Below, in pieces: positions 24,423 to 33,840 of a DNA stretch of 64,000 nt. The notes beneath the pieces were generated by a model. It searched no databases. It was given only the letters and a program-made list of their open reading frames with translations, and had not been told where the DNA came from. Source of the stretch: an uncultured Lachnospiraceae bacterium (lineage in GTDB: Bacteria; Bacillota; Clostridia; Lachnospirales; Lachnospiraceae); assembly GCA_910585005.1 (NCBI GenBank), contig CAJUCN010000009.1:72122-136121 (forward strand). Direction: 5' to 3'. The first letter of the stretch is position 1. Every line of letters starts with the position of its first letter. Position numbers and translations under genes: made by a program.

Positions 24423-25625
24423 TTATTCCTCGATCCTGATGCGGCTGATCACGCCAACCTGGCCAGCCTTTTCATTGAATTCCTTTTCCGCCATCTGATC
24501 CGTCACGAACGCAAACTCTCCGGGCACATCCGCCTCTACCACACTTGCCCGCTCAAAAACATGCAGCGCATCCATTTCCTTCTGTGCCGGAACGCGGACG
24601 AAAAACCTGCGCTCTGCCTCCTCAATCCCGGTAAGTTCCACATCTTCATCATCCCAAAAGCACATAATCACCTTGCCGATATGCCGTGCACAGTCCACCA
24701 CATCGGAAACCACAGCGCTTGCTGTAGGCAGCTTCCCTGCCCCTCTTCCATAATACATAGAATCCCCCAGCATATTTCCATGCACCCAGACTGCATTGAA
24801 CACGCCATTTACCATAGAAAGGGGATGATCTATGCTGATCAGAAAAGGCGCTACCATCGCATACATCTTTCCGCCTACCTCCTTGCTCTGGGCAAGAAGC
24901 TTGATGGTCTTCCCCATGGATTTTGCATAAACAAAGTCTTCCGGGGTGATCTTTGCTATCCCTTCCGTATAAATGTCTTCATATTTTACATTTCGGCAGC
25001 ACATCAGCGAAGACAAAATGGCAATCTTCCGGCAGGCATCGTATCCTTCAATGTCCGCTTCCGGGTTTCGCTCCGCATAGCCCTTCTCCTGGGCTTCCCT
25101 CAGCACCTCTTCAAAGTCCGCGCCTTCCCGCTCCATTTTCGTTAAAATATAATTCGTTGTACCGTTTAAGATACCCGTAATGGCATCAATTCTTTCCGCT
25201 GTCAGTGAATAATTAAGGGGACGGATGATTGGGATCCCGCCGCCTACGCTCGCCTCAAAAAGATAATTGCACTGATGTTCATGGGCAACCTGTATCAACT
25301 CCGGCCCATGGAGCGCAACCAGCTCCTTATTGGAAGTACATACGCTTTTTCCCATGCAAAGCGCTCTTTTGGTGAAATCATAAGCCGGTTTAATCCCGCC
25401 CATGGTTTCGCAGATGATCTTCACCTCCGGGTCGTTCAAGATAACTTCCACGTCATGAACGACCTTCTCTTCGTAAGGATCTCCCGGGAAATCCCGCAGA
25501 TCCAAAATATATTTAATGTTCAGCGCCTCGCCGGATTTCTTATTGATCTCCTGCTTGTTTTTTTCGATAACTTCCACAACACCGCTTCCCACTGTGCCAT
25601 ACCCTAAAACCGCTACCTGTATCAT
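24423..25625 (-). CDS. hom: homoserine dehydrogenase
   Basis: A 400-residue enzyme reducing aspartate semialdehyde to homoserine. It has the NAD(P) motif GYGTVGSGV, the substrate region NGTTNYILTKM and the signature ERNPEADIEGYDA. A short ACT-like tail (about 340-400) suggests threonine inhibition. GGAGGGAAAG precedes the ATG. It is second in the operon, 43 bases after the ACT regulator gene and 53 before the apgM-like gene. Confidence 0.96.
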   Translation of the reverse strand: MIQVAVLGYGTVGSGVVEVIEKNKQEINKKSGEALNIKYILDLRDFPGDPYEEKVVHDVEVILNDPEVKIICETMGGIKPAYDFTKRALCMGKSVCTSNKELVALHGPELIQVAHEHQCNYLFEASVGGGIPIIRPLNYSLTAERIDAITGILNGTTNYILTKMEREGADFEEVLREAQEKGYAERNPEADIEGYDACRKIAILSSLMCCRNVKYEDIYTEGIAKITPEDFVYAKSMGKTIKLLAQSKEVGGKMYAMVAPFLISIDHPLSMVNGVFNAVWVHGNMLGDSMYYGRGAGKLPTASAVVSDVVDCARHIGKVIMCFWDDEDVELTGIEEAERRFFVRVPAQKEMDALHVFERASVVEADVPGEFAFVTDQMAEKEFNEKAGQVGVISRIRIEE

Positions 25626-25668
25626 ATCTTTCCCTCCGTTTCGTTCGTCTTAAGCAGAAAACCTGCTT

Positions 25669-26106
25669 TTATTCTTTGGCCAGTATTTTCACATTCCTGA
25701 CACCTTTTTGCCGTTCCATCGCCTCAAGCATTTCCGAAACATTTCCCGTAGTAGGCAATACCTGGACACTTAAGCTTAAAGAAGCCACCCCGTTAATAGG
25801 GATACTTTGATGAATGGTAAGGATATTTGCGCCAAACTGGGCCACGATCTTAAGCACATCCGACAAAAGCCCCGGCTCATCTTCCATCTGGAAAGTCAAT
25901 GTGATGGTGGTGCCCTGTGCGTTGTCATGAAACTGAAAAATATCATCCTTGTACTTATAAAAGGAACTACGGCTGATTCCCACCCGGTCTGCCGCCTCAT
26001 TGATGGTGTGCGCCCGCCCCGTATCCAAAAGCTTTTTGGCTTCGACTACCTTAAGGAGCACCTCCGGCACTGCCTGTTCCTTCACGACATAATATTTCGT
26101 CCCCAT
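25669..26106 (-). CDS. PheB-like ACT domain protein (UPF0735)
   Basis: The 145-residue protein combines an N-terminal helix-turn-helix-like segment (about 35-55, INEAADRVGISRSSFYKYK) with a C-terminal ACT domain (about 68-142). This is the PheB/UPF0735 architecture often found before hom in Firmicutes. A role in sensing an amino acid and tuning the operon is likely but unproven. It is the first gene of the aspartate-family operon. A 13-bp inverted repeat lies 50 bases upstream. The ribosome site GGGAG is spaced rather far from the ATG. Confidence 0.88.
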   Translation of the reverse strand: MGTKYYVVKEQAVPEVLLKVVEAKKLLDTGRAHTINEAADRVGISRSSFYKYKDDIFQFHDNAQGTTITLTFQMEDEPGLLSDVLKIVAQFGANILTIHQSIPINGVASLSLSVQVLPTTGNVSEMLEAMERQKGVRNVKILAKE

Positions 26107-26155
26107 TTTTCTGCATCATCTCCCAAGCCAACATTCAAGTTATGCATAACAGCAT

Positions 26156-26194
26156 ACAAATGTCCGTGCATGTTCTTTCATCACGGACACTTGT
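26156..26194. promoter_or_regulatory. inverted repeat upstream of the aspartate-family operon
   Basis: Arms 26156-26168 and 26182-26194 pair over 13 bp with one mismatch; the perfect core is TGTCCGTG with its complement. It lies 50 bases before the ACT gene and has no following T-run on the minus strand, so an operator or leader hairpin is more likely than a terminator. It is also too far from luxC to serve that gene. Confidence 0.5.
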
Positions 26195-26246
26195 TTGCCA
26201 ACGAAAGATATTTTATCACAGACTTACATAGATAGCAAGCCTATTT

Positions 26247-27605
26247 TTACCGCTTAGTAACATCCGCCACTCTCACATATCTTCTGAGAGGATAATCCCC
26301 GTCATGAGCTTCGCCCGAAAATGTCTCCGACATCTTCCCCACAGAAGTAATCCGGGTCACTCCGCAGACCGCCAGCCGTTTCAAAAATTCCTGCCGTTTC
26401 CCCTCCGGGCACAAAAGCCCTGCCGTTTGCAGGTATCCCTTTTTACGCCGCAGCATCTCCGGCATCTTTTCCTTTGGCAATCGCTTGACCAGACAATTTC
26501 CAAACATTTCGGAAAGCTCCAGCTCCATATCTTCACAGGCCGTCAGGCTGCAGTCCCTTCCGTGAAATACCTGGCGCTTTGAAACCTTTTCCTTTGTAAT
26601 TACCTTTTGCAGCGTATCGCAGTATCGGCTCATGGAAAGCTGTGCCCGCATCCCAATTGATTTTGCCGGAAACCCCAATGCCGCCCGCTCCAAATAAGGA
26701 AGAAACCTGCGGCAAAACTTGTGCACCTCTTCCATATCCTGCTGATCCAAATATATCACCTGACAAGAACTGCAAAGGATCTGTCTGGTAGATATGATAT
26801 GCTCCGCCAAAGCCTGCAGCTCCTGGTCAAGGGCCTTCTCTTCCATCTCCTCAAGACCGGACAGATAGGCGAAGCTCAGTTTATGCCCCCACTCGATCAG
26901 CCGGATACCTGGTGGGGCAAAACGCCTTACTGCCGCCACGGCTTCATCGCCGCCCCAGACCACAACCCCGTCGCTCATTCGTGCCATAGCGCACATAGCG
27001 TCCAGATCGGTAGAAGGGGTATCAAAGACATAAAGAAATTCAGCAAGAGAAGGCTCTATTTCCAAAAGCGTCTGCAAAATTTCTATGGACAACCCCTGGT
27101 CTGCCTGAGGGAGCTTTAAAATGTTGACATTTCCCGTAAGCAGTCCTTCCAAAACACTGTAGACCGGAAGCCCTTCCCGGTTTCCTGCCCCGATATGAAA
27201 AAGTGTACCCAACGGATAAACATAGGTATCCAACTCTGTCAAAGAACTTTCCTGCCTGACATTTACCGGTTGCCCGCTAAGAAGCGGCTCTTTCAGTTCC
27301 CCCAATTCAACAGCCATCCTGTATTCCAGGCTTTCCCGGGATGCCATAGCGGATATCGTCCGGATCTGCTCTTCTATCCCCTCCATGCCAAGGGCTTCGA
27401 TTCTTTCACGGTAAACGCCATTTTCCAGTTTTTGTCCGATTACATCCACAGAGGCAATTACTTTGGAAATGTCCAGCCGTTTGTTGACACGCGTGTCATT
27501 AATATCTTTTTCCAGTTTTTGAAGTAACTTTGTCTGATGGGAAGTTTCATATAATTTCCCCCTGTAAAGTATCATAGTAATTCCCATACCTTTCTTACTT
27601 CTCAT
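26247..27605 (-). CDS. LuxC-like acyl-CoA/acyl-protein reductase
   Basis: Up to 452 residues of an aldehyde-dehydrogenase-fold protein in the LuxC family. Visible features are YPLGTLFHIGAGN, the pocket region NILKLPQAD, and the likely catalytic Cys278 in STRQILCSSCQV. LuxC reduces an acyl-enzyme to a fatty aldehyde using NADPH. The LuxE-like acyl-protein synthetase lies directly upstream, overlapping by 11 bases, so they are coupled. No luciferase genes are near. In-frame ATGs at 27587 and 27575 are possible starts; the last gives the usual N-terminus (MILYRGK). Confidence 0.88.
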   Translation of the reverse strand: MRSKKGMGITMILYRGKLYETSHQTKLLQKLEKDINDTRVNKRLDISKVIASVDVIGQKLENGVYRERIEALGMEGIEEQIRTISAMASRESLEYRMAVELGELKEPLLSGQPVNVRQESSLTELDTYVYPLGTLFHIGAGNREGLPVYSVLEGLLTGNVNILKLPQADQGLSIEILQTLLEIEPSLAEFLYVFDTPSTDLDAMCAMARMSDGVVVWGGDEAVAAVRRFAPPGIRLIEWGHKLSFAYLSGLEEMEEKALDQELQALAEHIISTRQILCSSCQVIYLDQQDMEEVHKFCRRFLPYLERAALGFPAKSIGMRAQLSMSRYCDTLQKVITKEKVSKRQVFHGRDCSLTACEDMELELSEMFGNCLVKRLPKEKMPEMLRRKKGYLQTAGLLCPEGKRQEFLKRLAVCGVTRITSVGKMSETFSGEAHDGDYPLRRYVRVADVTKR

Positions 27606-28710
27606 TTAAATAGGCCGCTGCGCCTGCCGCACAGGTCTGGATGTCCTGAAACCCTACACGGCCTATAATTTCCAGATAAGGCGACTTTATGCCGCAGCCG
27701 CACTCATTTCCTTCATGCAGCGCTCCCAGGTCGTCCGTCATAATACTCAAAATCGGTGTGGCAAGGGTCATTGGCGTAATCAGATTCACCAGTCCCACTT
27801 CCCCCATTTTCACCGGTTTTAAAGTATCCACATCCCGTATGACCACCCGGCTGTAGACCGGCACATGAAAATGATGTTTTGGGCAATCACAATACAAAAT
27901 AGGGTGCTCCACTGCGCCAAAAAACTCTATCACTTCCGATTCCTTTACCCCCAGAACCTGCTCCGCAAGCTGATACAGGATCTGCTTATCTACCTGTTGT
28001 GTATAAAACTGCTTCCATCCGCCCCCCAAAAGGATCTTAGAGCCTTTGGGAAGCTTCACCCTGATTTTTTGCTCCTCCATCTTCCGGAGCACGAAATATA
28101 AGTATGACGGAAATCCCATAAACCGCACCGGAAAACGCCCTTTACTGTGTTTTTCAATTGCCGAAATCACACCATCCAGATCCGGTTCATAGCTTCCGTT
28201 TTTTATTTTTAGGGCAAAAGTCCTGCTAAGCGCGGGAGTAAACAAGGTAGCTCCGTACGCGGTTTTCGTCACTGCCGTCTGATTTCCTTTGTGGGGCTTA
28301 TATCCCAGCACAATATAATGAGCCGGACAAAAAGAAAACAGCCTCCGCCATCTGCCAATCTTCCATACCATCCGAAGGCCGCTCCATAAGCCGCTAAATT
28401 CAAATCCGATCCGGCTGAATTTCCCTTTCGTCCCGGAGGATGTTGCCTGGATCAGCATCCGCCTTTCCGGCATAGAAAAAAGGGTGTGGTTTTTAAACAC
28501 CCATGTGGGAAGAAAAGGAAGCCGTTCTATGTCCTTATTTTCTTTTAAATCCTCCGGTGAAAACTGGAAATGTTCCAAAATCTTCCGGTAAGGCTCACAA
28601 TGCTCATATTGAAAACGGCAGTTTTCCTTTACTGCCTCAAGGAACAGTCCTTCTGTCCGTGCAACGTCAAACGGCTCTTTCCACCCAAAAAGCCTGCTTC
28701 TATTTTTCAT
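27595..28710 (-). CDS. LuxE-like acyl-protein synthetase
   Basis: A 371-residue member of the ANL-type LuxE family. The nucleotide-binding signature is ATSSGTKGKFSR near 90-101, with LLGGGWK and a C-terminal segment rich in cysteines (NECGCGIKSPYLEIIGR). LuxE activates an acyl group as acyl-AMP and passes it to LuxC. AGAGG is six bases before the ATG; a TTG two codons earlier is rejected. It lies 20 bases after the GH32 gene and overlaps the luxC-like gene, so the three may share a transcript. The acyl substrate and the fate of the aldehyde are unknown. Confidence 0.87.
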   Translation of the reverse strand: MKNRSRLFGWKEPFDVARTEGLFLEAVKENCRFQYEHCEPYRKILEHFQFSPEDLKENKDIERLPFLPTWVFKNHTLFSMPERRMLIQATSSGTKGKFSRIGFEFSGLWSGLRMVWKIGRWRRLFSFCPAHYIVLGYKPHKGNQTAVTKTAYGATLFTPALSRTFALKIKNGSYEPDLDGVISAIEKHSKGRFPVRFMGFPSYLYFVLRKMEEQKIRVKLPKGSKILLGGGWKQFYTQQVDKQILYQLAEQVLGVKESEVIEFFGAVEHPILYCDCPKHHFHVPVYSRVVIRDVDTLKPVKMGEVGLVNLITPMTLATPILSIMTDDLGALHEGNECGCGIKSPYLEIIGRVGFQDIQTCAAGAAAYLNEK

Positions 28711-28729
28711 AGCCAACCTCTTTTTATTC

Positions 28730-30328
28730 TCAACAGATCTGATAGACTTCCGTTTCCCCCTTCGTTTCTATATGCAGCTCCATTTCATGATGATTTTTGG
28801 AAAAAGGGATTTCAAAAAAACCACAGACAAAGCCATCATCTATTGTGATTTCCATGATCTCATGATCTGCCAGCACCGAAATCTTTTCCGGCTCTTTATC
28901 CAGCAATATCTCCTTAGCAATGCCGTCTTTTTCCATCACATTCCGCTCTGCCTTTCGCCAGCCTTCTTCCTCTTTATGCACCCTGCATCCGGTCACACGC
29001 AGGATCTGCCTTTGCGCTTGGTATTCGACCTTCACCTCATAAATTGTCAGGTTCACATCCTCTCTCTTTCCAAGGGCAATGACCACCTCCACCCCATAAT
29101 CGGCGTCACAGCTATAAAGGGAGGCTCCTTCTCCCCTTGGGACTCCATGTAATTTTTGTCGGCATGTCTCTAACTCCCTGACCAGCCTTGCCCGCAGACG
29201 CAGCGAACCATTATACTCTGCTAGAGAAAGCTCCCGGGGAATCCCCATAACACTTGTATAAGCACTGCCCTCATTGCAGGTCCGCAGCCAGGGAATGGAA
29301 ATCACTCTCTCCTCTCCCCAGCAGGTCTGGGCGGCATAAGGCAGCTTCGTAGCATATGCCTGCATCTTCCCACTGGTTTTCGTAAAGGTATAACCGTCAA
29401 AATCACCCAGATAATAATACCCATCGGCGCACCAGAACACCCAGCGCTCACCGCCACCCTCCACAGGCGCCTGAAACAGATCCGGGCACTCCCAGGCATG
29501 ATCCAAAGTGATTCTCTGCGTCAGCGTCCAATCTGTAATATTGTGGGAACGTAAAATTCCGAAATCACTCTCTTCCAGATACAGCGCCATATAATATCCC
29601 TTTGACTCTTCATGCCAATACACCTTGGGATCGCGGTTATCTCCCGCTATATGGGGCACTGCCGTAATCCCTGTCTTCACAAGGGTCTTCCCATCATCCG
29701 GCGAGTACGCCAGCTTTTGGACAAACGGTTTCCCTTTGCTCCAGCGGGATTGATTTCCGGCGCTGGTATAAAAAAAGACAGGGTATTCCCTGGAAAGTCC
29801 CAGCATCCCCTTCTCATTTATGATTGCACATCCTGAAAACATGGCGCCGTCTTCGTCCGGGTAAAGCACCGTCTCTAGCTGTTTCCAGTGAAGCAGATCT
29901 TTACTTACGGCATGTCCCCAGCACATATTTTCCCACGCTGTATTTAGTGGATTATGCTGAAAATAAAGATGATAAACTCCCTTATCATAATAAAATCCGT
30001 TGGGATCATTCAGCCAGCCCGTATTTGCCGAAAAATGAATCGCAGGGTGACTGCCGCCCTTTTGGAGCAGGGAATCAGAAAAGCACACCGCCTCCGCAAA
30101 AGCTGCCCCCACATCTCCTTCCATCTCAATCCGGCATCCCCCATATTTCTCTAAGGGGATTGGCGCATAATACTGGAATTGGTAAATCCCCTGGCAATCC
30201 AATATGGGCACCTTAAAATCATATATTTTTTTCCCGTCCGCATAAATGCAGATTTCCTCCAAAGGTTCCCCTGCTGCAATGGGGAGCAGTAAATATTTCT
30301 TATCGCAATGTTTCTGTAACGTAACCAT
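28730..30328 (-). CDS. GH32 family fructosidase/fructanase
   Basis: From the ATG at 30328 (GGAGAAAG site) it has 532 residues; a longer frame to 30364 lacks a site. About 85 N-terminal beta-rich residues precede the five-blade propeller. The catalytic triad is visible: nucleophile Asp108 in WLNDPNG, the RDPK stabiliser and the acid/base in WECPDLF. A C-terminal sandwich closes the protein. GH32 enzymes cut fructose from sucrose, levan or inulin. There is no signal peptide, so it acts inside the cell on short substrates. No sugar transporter is adjacent. Confidence 0.92.
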   Translation of the reverse strand: MVTLQKHCDKKYLLLPIAAGEPLEEICIYADGKKIYDFKVPILDCQGIYQFQYYAPIPLEKYGGCRIEMEGDVGAAFAEAVCFSDSLLQKGGSHPAIHFSANTGWLNDPNGFYYDKGVYHLYFQHNPLNTAWENMCWGHAVSKDLLHWKQLETVLYPDEDGAMFSGCAIINEKGMLGLSREYPVFFYTSAGNQSRWSKGKPFVQKLAYSPDDGKTLVKTGITAVPHIAGDNRDPKVYWHEESKGYYMALYLEESDFGILRSHNITDWTLTQRITLDHAWECPDLFQAPVEGGGERWVFWCADGYYYLGDFDGYTFTKTSGKMQAYATKLPYAAQTCWGEERVISIPWLRTCNEGSAYTSVMGIPRELSLAEYNGSLRLRARLVRELETCRQKLHGVPRGEGASLYSCDADYGVEVVIALGKREDVNLTIYEVKVEYQAQRQILRVTGCRVHKEEEGWRKAERNVMEKDGIAKEILLDKEPEKISVLADHEIMEITIDDGFVCGFFEIPFSKNHHEMELHIETKGETEVYQIC

Positions 30329-30366
30329 GCTCTTTCTCCTTGCCATTGAAATACATGCTTCCATGA

Positions 30367-30915
30367 CTAAACCAACCGGATCAATTTACAATTTTCAATT
30401 CCTGCTTCCCAGAATCTGTGAAGAGGAATTCCTCTCACCTGGCATACAATGCTAGAGTTCATAGCCCCATGCCCAACAATCAAAATATCCTTGTTTTCTT
30501 TTAACAGTGGGTCGACCATCTCCTTTAAAAATGACCCTGTCCTTGCAAACAATTCATCAAAACCCTCACCGCCTTCTACCGGCATATATTGTGATGGATT
30601 TTGAAAACACACATTGATCGGGCAATTCGGAATTTGAAGGGAATTTTCAGTCCCCTCATAGACCCCAAACGACATTTCCAAAAGCCGTTCATCATAAACG
30701 ACAGGGACATCCCTGCCCGCTAATACAAGCTGTGCCGTTTCCCGCGCCCGAATTAACGGGGAGCAAAAGCAAATATCCAGATGGACATCCTGATATTTGC
30801 TGCCAGCGGCTTTGGCCATCTCCCTTCCCTCATCATTTAAGGGAATATCCGTCCTTCCCTGTAGTTTATGGATGGCATTCCAATCGGTTTTACCATGTCT
30901 CATAATATAAAGCAT
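30367..30915 (-). CDS. histidine phosphatase family protein
   Basis: A 182-residue protein with the branch-1 RHG motif at the N-terminus (MRHGKTDWN), the second Arg in SPLIRARETA, and the late His in IVGHGAMN. Family members dephosphorylate small metabolites, for example sugar phosphates or cobalamin intermediates. The substrate is not predictable. It is upstream of the GH32 gene with a 38-base gap and may be co-transcribed with it. Confidence 0.9.
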   Translation of the reverse strand: MLYIMRHGKTDWNAIHKLQGRTDIPLNDEGREMAKAAGSKYQDVHLDICFCSPLIRARETAQLVLAGRDVPVVYDERLLEMSFGVYEGTENSLQIPNCPINVCFQNPSQYMPVEGGEGFDELFARTGSFLKEMVDPLLKENKDILIVGHGAMNSSIVCQVRGIPLHRFWEAGIENCKLIRLV

Positions 30916-30945
30916 CTTATCACCTTTTTCTTTTCCGGCCTTTCA

Positions 30946-30975
30946 TTGACAAACAGCGCTGAAATTCTCTATAAT
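30946..30975 (+). promoter_or_regulatory. sigma-A type promoter
   Basis: TTGACA (30946-30951), an 18-base spacer and a perfect TATAAT (30970-30975) stand before the gene at 30998. The box includes the ATG at 30974, which rules that codon out as the start. Confidence 0.85.
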
Positions 30976-30997
30976 GGATCATCAGGAGGGCTGGCCT

Positions 30998-31723
30998 ATG
31001 GACAAAACTTTCCCCATGAAATATCAGGGAATGTCCCTGCATAATATGTACGGCACTGCCGAATATCAGGCAATCATTGATAGCCAGAGGTATGTTTTAT
31101 CAGAGAAATTTTTCCGCGGTGAGACTCATTACCGTCTGCCTGATGGTTTCCTGCTCGAAATAAGGACTTATGCAGAGATGGAAAACAAAGGAAACTATGA
31201 TGTCAGGAAAGCATTCTTACAAAAATGCACCCTCTGGCATGATGGCTGTATTTTTTATGAATATCTTTCTTCCAACGCCCATATTGCCCCTTTCAAAGAA
31301 TGGATCCGCCACCAAAACGGCCATCGGTATTATCCATTCCATGTTGACCTGTACGGCATCAGTTACCTTGATTTAGAGACACGCCAGGCATACAATTACA
31401 TTCCTGAAGGCTGGCAGCATCATGCTGCTTATGTGTTAGGTGAATCCTTCCTGATTACGGATATCCATTATAATCCTGCAGAAAACCTGATTGCCTATGG
31501 CGGCTGCTTTTGGGCAGGCCCTGGCAACGTGATGGTGGGCGATTTTTCAGAGCCGTTGCATTTTTCTCCTAAATGGATCGGAATGCAGGAATTGATCGAC
31601 CCGGATTATGATACCTATGATGAACTGGACTTCCAGGAATGGAGCGCTGCCCACCTGATCCTAAAATGCGGCAGCCTGCAAACAGCATATCCCATCAAGG
31701 AACTCCGAAAGCAATTACCCTAA
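30998..31723 (+). CDS. protein of unknown function
   Basis: The ATG at 30998 follows AGGAGGG with eight-base spacing and a consensus promoter, giving 241 residues. It is soluble and rich in aromatic residues and His (for example HDGCIFYEYLSSN, GWQHHAAYVLGESF). The segment NLIAYGGCFWAGPGNVMVGDF resembles a beta-propeller-like or immunity-type domain, but I do not recognise the family. It sits alone between convergent and divergent genes, in a stretch of poorly conserved accessory genes. Confidence 0.65.
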   Translation: MDKTFPMKYQGMSLHNMYGTAEYQAIIDSQRYVLSEKFFRGETHYRLPDGFLLEIRTYAEMENKGNYDVRKAFLQKCTLWHDGCIFYEYLSSNAHIAPFKEWIRHQNGHRYYPFHVDLYGISYLDLETRQAYNYIPEGWQHHAAYVLGESFLITDIHYNPAENLIAYGGCFWAGPGNVMVGDFSEPLHFSPKWIGMQELIDPDYDTYDELDFQEWSAAHLILKCGSLQTAYPIKELRKQLP

Positions 31724-31752
31724 TCCTTTGGTGATCTGTTTTCTTTTCACCG

Positions 31753-32769
31753 CTACATTCCAAATCTCTCCATACCCTGCTTAAACGATTCTAACCCCGG
31801 AAGGCTATTTACCCTGCGGAGTTTGATCTTACACACTTCACAGATCTGTGCAAGGCCTGCTCCTACCACGTCATTGGATACCTGTATTTCCTTAGGCGAA
31901 CCATTGTAGAAGATAAAACCGATCACCATTTCCGCAAGTGACACCAACGGGTCTTCCTCCGGTTCCGGCATCTCAAATTTAAGAATCATCCCGGATAACG
32001 CATCGCCTAAGAGTGGCAGCGCAGGGTTAGCCGGGCGATCATACTTCTTGTCCGTCACAGATGCTCCTAAAACAGAAAGATCGGCTTCCAGCACAGCATC
32101 ACATTTGGGCGCTTTTGCCAGATCCGAAAGCAGCTCTTCATCCGTAATAATCAAATCCCTTATCTGATATCCCACAAAGGGCAAAGGTTCTTCTCCGAAA
32201 CTCCATGTTTCCTTCTTTTGGTCAAACGAAAGGAGGAACATATTCCCACTTTCAAAATCCACCTGCATATCCGCCTGATCATAGTACTGTAAAGCCATTT
32301 CCAAATCCTGTAAATGCCCGTTCATCCGCAGCACTTCTTCCTGGTTCAGATCATAAGGCCAATATCCTGGTTCATAGGATAGGAAATAAAGCCACTGGTT
32401 TTTTCCCCGGTAAGCATATCCAAGATCCTTGATCACTTTTCTTTGCTTGTTTGTCAGTTCATCACGGTTTCCCCAATAACAGGTTAAGTTTTTCTGGTTA
32501 TACATCGCAAAATCCATAGAAAAATTCAGCCGATCCTGCATCGCCAGCATCATATAACGGTTCAGCCCTTCATACCCTTCATATACGACTATTCCGTAGC
32601 AGTCTCCGCCCTGTCCCAATATGCTGAAAAACACCGTGTCTTCCGCCGCTCCATTCCTGACTCCAATCAGATCCATATCACAGAACTTTTCCCACGGTTT
32701 TCTTGCTTTTAGCCTTGTTGCCACTTCATACAATCCGCCCCATTGCTCTAATGATGCTTCTTTTCTCAT
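31753..32769 (-). CDS. protein of unknown function (possibly DUF7309/DUF6930-like)
   Basis: A 338-residue soluble protein. It has an N-terminal alpha/beta region with W and Y repeats (KPWEKFCDMDLIGV, CYGIVVYEGYEGLNRY). The C-terminal half looks like a separate domain (PKEIQVSNDVVGAGLAQICE). This two-part form resembles Firmicute proteins labelled DUF7309 and DUF6930, but I am not certain. GAAGGAGACGG precedes the ATG. It converges with the unknown gene at 30998-31723. No catalytic motif is evident. Confidence 0.6.
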   Translation of the reverse strand: MRKEASLEQWGGLYEVATRLKARKPWEKFCDMDLIGVRNGAAEDTVFFSILGQGGDCYGIVVYEGYEGLNRYMMLAMQDRLNFSMDFAMYNQKNLTCYWGNRDELTNKQRKVIKDLGYAYRGKNQWLYFLSYEPGYWPYDLNQEEVLRMNGHLQDLEMALQYYDQADMQVDFESGNMFLLSFDQKKETWSFGEEPLPFVGYQIRDLIITDEELLSDLAKAPKCDAVLEADLSVLGASVTDKKYDRPANPALPLLGDALSGMILKFEMPEPEEDPLVSLAEMVIGFIFYNGSPKEIQVSNDVVGAGLAQICEVCKIKLRRVNSLPGLESFKQGMERFGM

Positions 32770-32916
32770 TCCCGTCTCCTTCTCTTTAGAATCTTTAAGT
32801 AAATAGTATTATGCTTAACGACAGACTGTCAACGCTTTTCTGTATTTCTCAAAACTTCTTCCTTCCCCCACAGCAATCTGATCACCAGGATTTTTGATGG
32901 CAAATGCAAATGGAAA

Positions 32917-33840
32917 TCACGCATGGGATAAAACCGGGAACATCATCTGCTTCTCCTCTATGCGCTGTAGATCTTCTCCCATGATAAATAAGGTACTGTT
33001 TTCCTCCTTGTGCTCCCGCACTTGAAACAACTCTTTATGGACAGGCGTATATCCAAGCACGGCCTGCCTGATTCCCTTTCCAAATGATCTTGCAAGGCGG
33101 GGGATCTCCACCAGCCTTTTCCCAAAAACCTGTTCAACGCGCAAAACCTGCCCTTCCACATTTGCCGCAACATATGTCCCGGTTTCCGGCATATAATAAA
33201 TGCAATCTCCAAAACCCGCCGCCATCCAAAACTGATACAGCCTCAGATTTTCACTCATGTACATGCCGTCATTTTGGTTTTTGTTTTCCGGATCAGTGAA
33301 ATAATTCCTGATTTCCCGATACAGCGCTTCCTTCTTCCCGTTTTGCGCCATGTCAAGTTTTTGGATTTCATATGGCTCCAAACTTTCAATACTGCTGTCA
33401 GATGTGCCGTCAAAAACCATGTAATATTCATATTCTTTAGAAGCCCGGAACCCGAATTTAGGGTAATAGTTTAAAACGCTGTCATTACCAAATAAGTAAA
33501 TGCCGTCTACCGTACCTTCAAATTCTTTTAAAATATGTTCCATCAGTTTTCCATTTAATCCCTGGCCCCGGTACTTTTCATCCGTCATGACCGTACCGAT
33601 CTGTATATAATCCTTCTTAACGCCCCCTAAGTCAAACCGAATGCGGTTAACAGACACATTGGAAACCACCTGGTTTCCATCCATCATAACATAGGGAACG
33701 TACAACTCACCCCAGCCCCCGGCTTCATACCAGTCTGCAAAATCAAAACCAAATGTGGTTTTGGTGAGCTTATTAAAAGAATCGCGGAGCAGATCGTTGT
33801 TTCTTACCGCAGCCGAAAATTTATAATTGTCAGTTTTCAT
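32917..33840 (-). CDS. GNAT family acetyltransferase
   Basis: From the ATG at 33840 (AAGGA nearby) it has 307 residues. The 37 in-frame codons upstream form a hydrophobic stretch without a site and are left out. The acetyl-CoA motif is GTVMTDEKYRGQGLNGKLMEHI near 85-107 of the short form, followed by YPKFGFRASKEYEYY. The C-terminal half is a second domain, as in Eis-type or two-domain N-acetyltransferases. Substrate unknown. It is divergent from the lipoprotein gene at 34013. Confidence 0.82.
   Translation of the reverse strand: MKTDNYKFSAAVRNNDLLRDSFNKLTKTTFGFDFADWYEAGGWGELYVPYVMMDGNQVVSNVSVNRIRFDLGGVKKDYIQIGTVMTDEKYRGQGLNGKLMEHILKEFEGTVDGIYLFGNDSVLNYYPKFGFRASKEYEYYMVFDGTSDSSIESLEPYEIQKLDMAQNGKKEALYREIRNYFTDPENKNQNDGMYMSENLRLYQFWMAAGFGDCIYYMPETGTYVAANVEGQVLRVEQVFGKRLVEIPRLARSFGKGIRQAVLGYTPVHKELFQVREHKEENSTLFIMGEDLQRIEEKQMMFPVLSHA

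Noticed and set aside
26247..28710. Bioluminescence operon
   Set aside because: Only the reductase pair is present; no luciferase or thioesterase genes are near, and the organism type is a strict anaerobe.
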